A stretch of 12,714 nucleotides of DNA from Clostridia bacterium (GTDB taxonomy: Bacteria; Bacillota_E; RBS10-35; JAJYVN01): contig DAHWHT010000340.1 in the NCBI GenBank assembly GCA_027335515.1, forward strand, positions 1 to 12,714. Direction: 5' to 3'. A program made the position numbers and the translations under genes. Positions 1-6,186 of this stretch are shown here, in pieces; the first letter of the stretch is position 1, and each line of letters starts with the position of its first letter. The notes beneath the pieces are model-generated. The model was given only the letters and a program-made list of their open reading frames with translations. It was not told the DNA's origin and made no database searches.

Positions 1-448
1 GGGTGGCCAGGCCGGCGGCGGGCCCGACGAGCAACACCTGGCGGGTGTCGTGGCCGCGCCGCCGCCAGGTGGCCACGACGGTCCGCGCCGCGATTCTCAC
101 CGCAAGCGACAGGCTGCAGCTCAGCAGGGGGAAGCCGACCATCACCAGCCGGGAGACGTAGATCTGTTCCACGAGCAGGTTGAAGGCCAGGAGCAGGATG
201 CCCCCCGCAGCGTTGACGCTGACCGTCTCGCGGAACTCGGCGCCGAACCCGCCGAGCCGGTAGGAGACGTCGCGGCGCACGAGTACCGACAGCAGCCACC
301 AGAGGGCGACCACGAGCGGGGCCATGACGCCGTACCAGTTGTCCGGTTGGGAGCCGATGTGCCAGCGCACCAGGAGCGCGTAGGCCACGACGGCGAGCAT
401 GACATCCGCCGCGGTGCTCAACTCGCGCCGATGCTGTCCGATGGGCAT
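1..448 (-). CDS. Polyprenyl glycosylphosphotransferase-like membrane protein (5' part, cut by window start)
   Basis: Translating the minus strand from the ATG at 448 gives 149 residues, open to the window edge. They begin MPIGQHRRELSTAADVMLAV. Four hydrophobic segments lie near residues 14-29, 40-57, 77-95 and 99-118. A basic stretch (WRRRGHDTR) follows, then RQVLLVG, the first strand of a Rossmann-like domain. This is the usual N-terminal plan of WbaP/CpsE-type sugar phosphotransferases, which transfer a sugar phosphate to undecaprenyl phosphate in the membrane and so start repeat-unit synthesis. The catalytic bacterial sugar-transferase domain would lie beyond base 1 and cannot be checked. 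A CapD/WbpM-type nucleotide-sugar dehydratase has a similar N-terminus and is the main alternative. An in-frame GTG at 457 is another possible start. The gene is divergent from the cpsB-like gene, which fits control from one shared intergenic region. Confidence 0.72.
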   Translation of the reverse strand, partial: MPIGQHRRELSTAADVMLAVVAYALLVRWHIGSQPDNWYGVMAPLVVALWWLLSVLVRRDVSYRLGGFGAEFRETVSVNAAGGILLLAFNLLVEQIYVSRLVMVGFPLLSCSLSLAVRIAARTVVATWRRRGHDTRQVLLVGPAAGLAT

Positions 449-574
449 GGCCGCCACCCCCGTGCCTGTTCGGCCACCGTGCGACCGCAAGCTGCGGGGG
501 GTCTGTCCGCACCTACCGCACCCGCCGCGCGGATTAGCTACTTCCTGCCATGGTCCGACTTTCCTGCAGTCGAG

Positions 575-585
575 ATGCGTCGCAT
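575..585. repeat. Dyad ATGCG-T-CGCAT, possible operator
   Basis: A perfect 5+5 inverted repeat around one base lies upstream of the candidate promoter at 603-631. A near-identical dyad (ATGCG-GA-CGCAT) lies at 1496-1507 before the SLH gene. The shared half-site in two control regions suggests a common DNA-binding protein, but short palindromes arise by chance. Confidence 0.25.
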
Positions 586-602
586 GCCGTCGTTTGCCTG
601 GC

Positions 603-631
603 TTCCGCGTCACGGGCCGAGCCGGTAGACT
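603..631 (+). promoter_or_regulatory. Candidate promoter for the cpsB-like gene
   Basis: TTCCGC (603-608) and TAGACT (626-631) are separated by 17 bases. The -10 box matches the TATAAT consensus at four of six positions and the -35 box at three of six. Transcription would start near 638, about 60 bases before the TTG start at 700. It is placed by eye only. Confidence 0.3.
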
Positions 632-699
632 GGGTGGCGCTGCCGGCGTCGCCGTGCGCGTTTGGCGGGCATCGCGCGGGCGGGGGGAGGGCTTTCGGT

Positions 700-1440
700 T
701 TGCCATGGCCCTTTGCCGCGCGGCGGTCGGCCGACCAGGACCGCGGCTGGTGGGACTGCCACTGCCACATCCTCCCCGGGCTCGACGACGGCCCGTCGGA
801 CCTGGCGACCGCCGTCGAGATGGTGCGCCTGGCCTGCGCGCACGGCACGACCACCCTGGTGGCCACACCGCATGCGATTTCGGGTCTGTACCCGACGACG
901 CGCGCCGGGGTGCTGGCCTCCCTGGAGGGGTTGCGCGCGGCGTGCGGCGAGGCGGGGATGGCGGCGGAACTCCATCCCGGCCAGGAGATCGCGCTGGAGC
1001 CCGACATCCCGGAACGGCTGGCCGCCGGTGAACTGCTGACCTACGCCGATGCCGGCACGGCAGCCCTCATCGAGCTGCCGAGCCTTGGGGTGCCGCCGTT
1101 TTGTGCCGACACCTTCTTTCGGCTGCGTCTGCAGGGGGTGCTGCCCGTGGTGGCCCATGCCGAGCGCACCTCGCTGGTCTCCGAGCCCGCCGAACTGGCG
1201 CGGTTGATCGACGCCGGCGCCCGCCTTCAATTGAATGCGGCCGTGTTCGGCGCCCGCGGGTCGGTGCGCAAGCTGGCGCTCGCTTGGGTCCGCCAGGGCT
1301 GGGTGGCATGCCTCGGCTCGGACGGCCACAGCCTCGGGCGGCGGCCGCCGGTCCTGGACCCCGCCCTGGCGGCTGGGATCCCCGAACTGCGCGCCCTCTT
1401 GGGCCGGCCGGATTTCCTGACCCCGGCCGTCGGCGCCTGA
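700..1440 (+). CDS. cpsB: CpsB/YwqE-type PHP-domain protein-tyrosine phosphatase
   Basis: This 246-residue protein has the metal-binding pattern of the CpsB/YwqE family of PHP-fold phosphotyrosine phosphatases: D19-C-H21-C-H23, then LPGLDDG (25-31), ATPH (55-58), GQE (94-96), AHAER (152-156) and SDGH (207-210). The family removes phosphate from the C-terminal tyrosines of the partner BY-kinase, here probably the protein at 7566-8300, and so resets polymer synthesis. The TTG at 700 is preferred because GGGGGGAGG (682-690) sits 9 bases upstream and the length then matches the family (about 250 residues). An ATG at 550 or GTG at 634 would add a low-complexity leader not typical of the family. 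The catalytic residues look complete, and the protein should be cytoplasmic. It is the first gene of the rightward series. Confidence 0.9.
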   Translation: MPWPFAARRSADQDRGWWDCHCHILPGLDDGPSDLATAVEMVRLACAHGTTTLVATPHAISGLYPTTRAGVLASLEGLRAACGEAGMAAELHPGQEIALEPDIPERLAAGELLTYADAGTAALIELPSLGVPPFCADTFFRLRLQGVLPVVAHAERTSLVSEPAELARLIDAGARLQLNAAVFGARGSVRKLALAWVRQGWVACLGSDGHSLGRRPPVLDPALAAGIPELRALLGRPDFLTPAVGA

Positions 1441-1495
1441 GGCGCGAAGGACCACCCGCGCCACGGCCGACCCACCCCCGGTGTCTGAGGGTCGA

Positions 1496-1521
1496 ATGCG
1501 GACGCATCCGGCAGGTCCGCA
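1496..1521. repeat. Overlapping dyads upstream of the SLH gene
   Basis: ATGCG-GA-CGCAT (1496-1507) repeats the half-sites found at 575-585. An overlapping inverted repeat, TGCGGAC (1497-1503) and GTCCGCA (1515-1521), could form a 7-bp hairpin. The pair lies just upstream of the candidate -10 box at 1536-1541, so an operator role is possible. No T-run follows, so it is a poor intrinsic terminator. Confidence 0.3.
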
Positions 1522-1532
1522 CGGCCCCCCTG

Positions 1533-1541
1533 TGGTACACT
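1533..1541 (+). promoter_or_regulatory. Candidate extended -10 promoter for the SLH gene
   Basis: TGG-TACACT has the TGN extension followed by a hexamer matching TATAAT at four of six positions. No good -35 box lies 16-18 bases upstream, which is tolerated in extended -10 promoters. Transcription would start near 1548, leaving a leader of about 50 bases before the ATG at 1599. The SLH gene could thus be expressed apart from the phosphatase gene. Confidence 0.35.
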
Positions 1542-1598
1542 CCCGCTGGTCGGCCCTCCCAGGCCGGCGACTTTGGCGCGGAGAGGGGGTGTGTGTGC

Positions 1599-3374
1599 AT
1601 GCGCCAGCGTTTCGGTTTCTTCTCTCGTACCTGGGCCGCGAACCTGGCCCTGACCCTGATGCTGTCCCTGCTCGGCGCGCTTGCGGTTGCCGCCTCGGCG
1701 AGCGCCCAGACGCCGCCGCCGCCGACGAACGTGACGGCGACCGCCCTGACGGTCGCCTCAGGCAAGCAGATCACGGTTCAGTTTGACGTTCAGCCCACTA
1801 CCCAGCCTTATGCCTTCGTCGACATCTACACGGGTAGCAGCAGCGCCAACCCTGGTACTTCGCTGACGACCGGCGCCCAAAAGGTGCTGTATTCCGTGTA
1901 CAACAACGTCTACAGCGTCGTGTACCAGGCCTACCAAACCGTTTCGAGCGTCTTCAGTATGGCCCCGACTGTGATCGGCAGTGCCTATCAGAACGCGACC
2001 GCCGTCTTGTACAACGTCTATCTCGACATCCAGACACAGCCTCCGACCACGGTTCCGTCGTGCTGCGTCAGCACGTCTCCTTCCAACCAGACGCCCTCTT
2101 CCAGCATCACCTCGTCCACCGGCGTCGTCCTCGGCGGGCTGCAGCAGCTCTCCGAGATGGTGAATGGCTTGTTCCTGCCGGTGGTCCTGTTCCAGGCGAC
2201 CGACAGCGGTATCACCCAGGCCCTCTCCAACCTCTCCAGCAGCACGAACACCCTGGTGATCACGATCCCCGCGGCGGACGTGCCGGTGGGCGGCGTGGTC
2301 AAGGCACAACTGCCGTCGACCGCCCTGCAGGCGGTGGAAACGGGCGGCAAGTCGCTGGAGATTGAAACGCCGCAGGGCGGTGTTGTGCTGTCGCCGCGGA
2401 TCCTCCGCCAGATCCTCGCGCAGGGCGGGTCGTCCGCCACCACGGTGGAGATTCGCATCCACACGACGCCGCAGTCCCTGCTGACCCAGATCCAGCAGTC
2501 GCTTTCCAGCACCCAGAGCGGCGAGTTGCTGTCGGCCGGTACGCCGGTGGACATCAAGATCGAGTTCCTGGGTTCGGGCGGCGCGTCCGGAGGCATCTTC
2601 GAGCCGGCCAACGGCGCGTCCCTCGGTCTGTCCCTGCCCTACGTGACCGCGACCTTCTCGGGTGAGCAGGCCCTGCTGCTCGGCATCTACCGCTACAGCC
2701 CCAGCCAGAAGGCATGGGTCTATGTGGGCGGCGTGACCGACCTCACCTCCGGTACCGTCTCGACCCCGATCGGTCACCTCAGCACGTATGCCGTGCTCGC
2801 GGACAACCACACCTTCAGCGACATCCAGGGCTTTTGGGCCCAGACCGACATTCAGCTGATGGTCGCGCACCACGTCGTCAACGGCATGACTCCGACCGTG
2901 TTCGCGCCCAACGGCCCCGTGACCCGCGCCCAATTCGCGGCGATGATCACGCGTGCCCTGTTCCTGCCCGTGCCGGCGGTGACGATCTCCTTCAGCGACG
3001 TGCCTTCCTCGGCGTGGTACGCCGGGGTGGTCGCGGCGGCCAGCAAGGCTGGTATCGTCAAGGGCTTCCCCAACGGCACCTTCCAGCCCAACGCCCCCAT
3101 CACCCGCGAACAGATGGCGGTGATGGTGGCGCGGGCCATGCGTGCCGCCGGTCAGCCGGCGACGGCCCTGCCCCAGCAGGTGGCCCTGACCCTGGCCCCC
3201 TTCGCCGACCACGGCCAGGTGGCCGCGTGGGCCCAGACGGACATGGGGATTGCGGTCGAGCAGCACATCATCAACGGCATGACCCCGACCACGCTCGCGC
3301 CGGCATCCGCCACGACCCGTGCCCAGGCTGCGGTGATGGTCAAGCGGCTCCTGGGTTACCTCGGCGATCTGTAG
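1599..3374 (+). CDS. Secreted S-layer-homology (SLH) domain protein
   Basis: The 591-residue protein starts at an ATG with GGAGAGGGGG (1580-1589) upstream. Residues 1-36 are a signal peptide: basic start, hydrophobic core, ASA cleavage site before QTPPPP. Residues about 93-143 are tyrosine- and valine-rich, with Tyr at 98, 101, 105, 109 and 112. C155-C156 are the only cysteines. The middle is beta-rich and ends in a module with YRYSPSQKAWVYVGG and HLSTYAV, often seen just before SLH domains. Three SLH domains close the protein (about 404-457, 464-520, 532-591), each keeping the key motif as TRAQ, TREQ and TRAQ. In known cases SLH triplets bind a pyruvylated secondary cell-wall polysaccharide, so the mature protein should sit on the cell surface. 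Its place between phosphatase and polymerase genes suggests a link with the polymer made here. A longer frame reaching back to 1101 overlaps the phosphatase gene and lacks the signal peptide at its start. Confidence 0.9.
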   Translation: MRQRFGFFSRTWAANLALTLMLSLLGALAVAASASAQTPPPPTNVTATALTVASGKQITVQFDVQPTTQPYAFVDIYTGSSSANPGTSLTTGAQKVLYSVYNNVYSVVYQAYQTVSSVFSMAPTVIGSAYQNATAVLYNVYLDIQTQPPTTVPSCCVSTSPSNQTPSSSITSSTGVVLGGLQQLSEMVNGLFLPVVLFQATDSGITQALSNLSSSTNTLVITIPAADVPVGGVVKAQLPSTALQAVETGGKSLEIETPQGGVVLSPRILRQILAQGGSSATTVEIRIHTTPQSLLTQIQQSLSSTQSGELLSAGTPVDIKIEFLGSGGASGGIFEPANGASLGLSLPYVTATFSGEQALLLGIYRYSPSQKAWVYVGGVTDLTSGTVSTPIGHLSTYAVLADNHTFSDIQGFWAQTDIQLMVAHHVVNGMTPTVFAPNGPVTRAQFAAMITRALFLPVPAVTISFSDVPSSAWYAGVVAAASKAGIVKGFPNGTFQPNAPITREQMAVMVARAMRAAGQPATALPQQVALTLAPFADHGQVAAWAQTDMGIAVEQHIINGMTPTTLAPASATTRAQAAVMVKRLLGYLGDL

Positions 3375-3401
3375 CGCTGCGGCGATAGCGGATCCGCGAC
3401 G

Positions 3402-3451
3402 GCGGCGGGGGACGGGCACGGGCCCACCCCGCCGCTGCCGGTTCTTCCGGC
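3402..3451 (+). terminator. Possible terminator hairpins after the SLH gene
   Basis: A 9-bp perfect stem, GCGGCGGGG (3402-3410) with CCCCGCCGC (3427-3435), has a 16-base loop. It is followed directly by a small hairpin, GCCGG-TTCTT-CCGGC (3437-3451). There is no T-run, so termination would be imperfect or factor-dependent. They lie 27 to 77 bases after the SLH stop codon. Confidence 0.4.
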
Positions 3452-3500
3452 TGCTCTGCGGCCCGAGAAATGCAGGATATCGTCGCTTCTTGGCGGAATT

Positions 3501-3533
3501 GCCCAAGCCGTCCGGGGGTGGGGCGGCTTGGGC
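3501..3533 (+). repeat. 10-bp inverted repeat covering the polymerase TTG start
   Basis: GCCCAAGCCG (3501-3510) and CGGCTTGGGC (3524-3533) are perfect complements with a 13-base G-rich loop. The 3' arm contains the TTG at 3528, and the loop holds the only Shine-Dalgarno-like sequence before it. In RNA this hairpin would hide that start. It may be a terminator-like element, a translational control, or evidence that the real start is further down (GTG 3582). Confidence 0.5.
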
Positions 3534-6029
3534 AAGGGAGCCGGGGGTGCCAGGGGTGCGAGGGCGCGGCGGGCTTCGGCCGTGGATGTCGGGGCGCTGC
3601 TCTTTCCGCTCCTGTTGGCGCTGACGGTGATCGCGCCCCTGCAGCGCGGCCTGTATTTCCCGGTGGACCGTGAGCCGTTCCAGGTTCTGGTCGGCTGCCT
3701 GCTCCTGGTGCTGGCCGTGGATCACGTCGCGCGCGGCCGCGGTCCGCTGCTCTCCCGTCTGGCCGACTGGGGGGCCGCTGCCATGGCGGCGGGCTACGCC
3801 CTGGCCTATCACCTCGGGCCGGTCGATCCCTACCAGGCCCTGCTGGCGGCCGAGCGGGCCCTGCTGCTCTGGGGCTGGTACTGGCTGGCGGCGAGTGTGG
3901 TGCGCGGCCGGGTGCGGCTCCTTTGGTGGACCGCGACGCTGTATGGGTCGGGCGTGGTGCTCGCCCTGCTCGGTTGCCTGGCGGCGGCCGGCCACTTTCC
4001 CTTCCCGGGTGCGGTGGTGCACGCCCGGATCCTCTCGACGCTGCAATACAGCAACGCCTTCGGGGCCGTGCTCGTGGCGAGCTTCATTCTGGGCCTGACC
4101 CTGATGGAGGAGGCGGAGTCGGCCCGGCGGCGGGCCGTTTGGCAGGGGATCATCGGTGGGGCCCAGGTGTTGGTGGTCGTGACGCTGCTGGGAACCGCCT
4201 CGCGCGGTGCGTGGCTGGTCTTCCCGGTGGCGGCGGGGCTGTGGTGGCTGGGGTTGGCCGCGGCGCCGCGGCGGCGGGCCGCCGTTACCGCCCTCTGGCC
4301 GCTGGGCCTGGGGTTGCTGCTTTCCCGATCCATCCTGCACGGCTTCTTCCACGGTCAGGGGGGCCACGCCCTGGGGATCCTGGCCGTGGGCGTGGTGGCC
4401 GGCGCGGCCCTCCCCGCCGGCCAGGGGTGGCTGGTCGCGTCCTGGGAGAAGCAGCGCTTCACCCCCGAGGTGCGCCGCCTGCTGCAGGGGGTGGCGGTGC
4501 TCTATGGGGTCGGCGTTTTGGGCTTCTTGCTGCTGGCCACCGGCAGGGCCGCCCGCGCCCTGGCCGGTGGTGGCTTGGTTGCGGCCCGCGTCGCGACCCG
4601 CGCGGCCAGCATCGGCATTCAGACCCCCAACCTGCTGGCACGGGTCGTGATGTGGGAGAACGCCATGCGCCTCATCGCCGCCCGCCCGCTCCTCGGCTAC
4701 GGCGGCGGCGGCTGGGCCTCCCTGTATCACCGCGTGCAGTCCGGCCTGTATTGGTCGACCCAGGTGCACGAGGCCCTGCTGCAGGCCTGGATTGGAGGGG
4801 GAGCCGCGGCGGCGGCGGGGCTCGTCCTGTTGGCCATCGGCCTGGCCTGGTATGCCTGGCGAGGCCGACGCCTGCCACAGGTCGGCGGGCTCTGCTGGGG
4901 ACTGGGGTTGGCCGCGGTGGCCATCCTGATGCACAGCGCGGCGGATTTTGACCTCTCCCTGCCGGCGGTGGCGATGATCGTCTGGGGCGGCGCGGGGGTG
5001 CTGCGCTCTGCGACCGCGGACGCGTCCATGTTTGGTGCCGGGGCTGTGGGTTCGGCGACTGGGGACGGAAACGGTGGGAGCGATCCGCAGGACCGGACTG
5101 GACGTCGGCGGCGGGACTCGGAGCGCACCGGCGCCGGGGCGGACGGCACCCAGCGTAGCCGCTGGTATTGGCCCGTCGGTGTGGTGGGGGCGTTGTCCGC
5201 GGCTACCGTGGGTCTCCTGCTGATCGTGCCGTCGCTGCGGTTGTATCAGGCCGGGCAGCTTGGGTGGAAGGGCGCCCAGGCGATGGCGCACCACCAGTAT
5301 CTGGCGTCGTACGCGGCCTACGGGGCGGCCCTCCGTCTGGAGCCTTTGGCCGGGACCTTTCTGGCCGACAAGGCGCAGTTGCTGTCGGTTGCCTATCAGG
5401 TGGACCGCCTGCCGGCCACGGGGCAGCAGGCGGCCGATACGGCCCTGGCGGCAGTTCAGTTTGACCCCGGCAACCTGCGGGTCCGCTCCACCGCGTTGCA
5501 GGTGCTGCTGGCGGCCCACCAGCCCCAGTCGGCGGGGGATGACGCGCTGGCGCTCCTGGCGGGTTTTCCGTTGGACGGCCAGGTGTATGGGGTGGCGGGC
5601 AGCGGCCTGGTCGCCGCCGCGGGGGGCCTGCTGCAGCGGGGTTCGCTGGGTGAGGCGCGGCGCTTCCTCACGGCCGCCGCCGGGATGCAGGCGCGCTTGC
5701 ACTCCGCCTGGCGGCGGGGGGCCACGCCGTTCGTCCGCCGTTCGTTCCCCCAGCCAATCCTGGGGACGCATGCCCGACTCGCCGCAGCCGAGGCCGAGGC
5801 GATGCTGGGCCACTTCCACACCGCCCACACCCAGTTGCTGCCGCTGATGCAGGGCAAGACCGCCACCTCGGCCATGGCGCGCTGCTGGCTGGCGGTGGTG
5901 GAACAGCGGGAGGGGCATCCCCGCGCGGCGGCTGCGACCTTCGCACCGCTGGCGGGCTCGTCCAGTTGGCTCGTGCTGCGGGCGCGCAACCTCCAGTGGA
6001 CGGGATTCGCGGAGGCGCTCGGGGGGTAG
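3528..6029 (+). CDS. O-antigen ligase/Wzy-like polymerase with C-terminal helical-repeat domain
   Basis: This large integral membrane protein (833 residues from the TTG) has many hydrophobic segments from residue 20 to about 490. It carries the hallmark of the O-antigen ligase/Wzy family: RVVMWENAMR (372-381), then RPLLGYGGGGW (386-396) and a downstream VHEALLQAW (413-421) in a large outward loop. Family members join undecaprenyl-linked repeat units, or transfer the finished glycan, on the outer face of the membrane. Residues about 498-546 are a hydrophilic linker with a basic RTGRRRRDSER stretch. A further membrane segment (548-570) leads into about 260 residues of alanine- and leucine-rich helices resembling degenerate TPRs, probably outside the cell. 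Start choice is uncertain: TTG 3528 lies in a hairpin, while GTG 3582 gives the cleaner N-terminus VDVGALLFPLLLAL but a weak Shine-Dalgarno. Polymerase or ligase activity cannot be told apart from sequence. Confidence 0.83.
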   Translation: MGKGAGGARGARARRASAVDVGALLFPLLLALTVIAPLQRGLYFPVDREPFQVLVGCLLLVLAVDHVARGRGPLLSRLADWGAAAMAAGYALAYHLGPVDPYQALLAAERALLLWGWYWLAASVVRGRVRLLWWTATLYGSGVVLALLGCLAAAGHFPFPGAVVHARILSTLQYSNAFGAVLVASFILGLTLMEEAESARRRAVWQGIIGGAQVLVVVTLLGTASRGAWLVFPVAAGLWWLGLAAAPRRRAAVTALWPLGLGLLLSRSILHGFFHGQGGHALGILAVGVVAGAALPAGQGWLVASWEKQRFTPEVRRLLQGVAVLYGVGVLGFLLLATGRAARALAGGGLVAARVATRAASIGIQTPNLLARVVMWENAMRLIAARPLLGYGGGGWASLYHRVQSGLYWSTQVHEALLQAWIGGGAAAAAGLVLLAIGLAWYAWRGRRLPQVGGLCWGLGLAAVAILMHSAADFDLSLPAVAMIVWGGAGVLRSATADASMFGAGAVGSATGDGNGGSDPQDRTGRRRRDSERTGAGADGTQRSRWYWPVGVVGALSAATVGLLLIVPSLRLYQAGQLGWKGAQAMAHHQYLASYAAYGAALRLEPLAGTFLADKAQLLSVAYQVDRLPATGQQAADTALAAVQFDPGNLRVRSTALQVLLAAHQPQSAGDDALALLAGFPLDGQVYGVAGSGLVAAAGGLLQRGSLGEARRFLTAAAGMQARLHSAWRRGATPFVRRSFPQPILGTHARLAAAEAEAMLGHFHTAHTQLLPLMQGKTATSAMARCWLAVVEQREGHPRAAAATFAPLAGSSSWLVLRARNLQWTGFAEALGG

Positions 6030-6186
6030 CCGCGCGCGTCGACCGGATGCGCAATTTATGCCAAGGCAAGCGGAGCCAGGGTAGGAAACCGTCGACCATT
6101 GGCGAAACGCGCCAAATGAGGTGATCCGGGAGTCGTCTCGAGTCCCGGGTGTTCCGGGCGGCAGCAAGGGCGAGGTGAGGTGCATC
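6030..6186. promoter_or_regulatory. Intergenic region before the wzz-like gene with inverted repeats
   Basis: Seen are TTGGCG (6099-6104) and CGCCAA (6110-6115) around a 5-base loop, and CCGGGA/TCCCGG pairing around a CTCGAG core just after 6121. GAGGTGAGG (6172-6180) is the Shine-Dalgarno for the TTG at 6187. No clear -35/-10 pair was found. The repeats could be operator-like, but nothing ties them to a regulator. Confidence 0.25.

Larger units (their letters stand above)
449..699. promoter_or_regulatory. Divergent intergenic control region
   Basis: These 251 bases separate the minus-strand transferase start (448) from the preferred TTG start of the phosphatase (700). Seen here are a CGACT/AGTCG inverted repeat (556-560/568-572), the dyad ATGCG-T-CGCAT (575-585), a possible plus-strand promoter (603-631) and a purine-rich Shine-Dalgarno sequence (682-690). 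Open frames that cross it look like GC-rich chance frames. No convincing promoter for the minus-strand gene was found. Confidence 0.4.

Noticed and set aside
50..628. A 192-codon plus-strand open frame at the left edge
   Set aside because: It opposes the minus-strand membrane protein, whose translation shows real hydrophobic segments and RQVLLVG. The plus-strand product is low complexity.
550..699. Upstream extension of the phosphatase to the ATG at 550
   Set aside because: It adds 50 residues not typical of the family and covers the likely promoter; the TTG at 700 has a strong Shine-Dalgarno at the right distance.
1101..1598. Upstream extension of the SLH gene to 1101
   Set aside because: It would overlap the phosphatase gene for hundreds of bases and bury the signal peptide.
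3470..3673. A 67-codon frame from the ATG at 3470
   Set aside because: Weak Shine-Dalgarno, low-complexity product and overlap with the polymerase in another frame.
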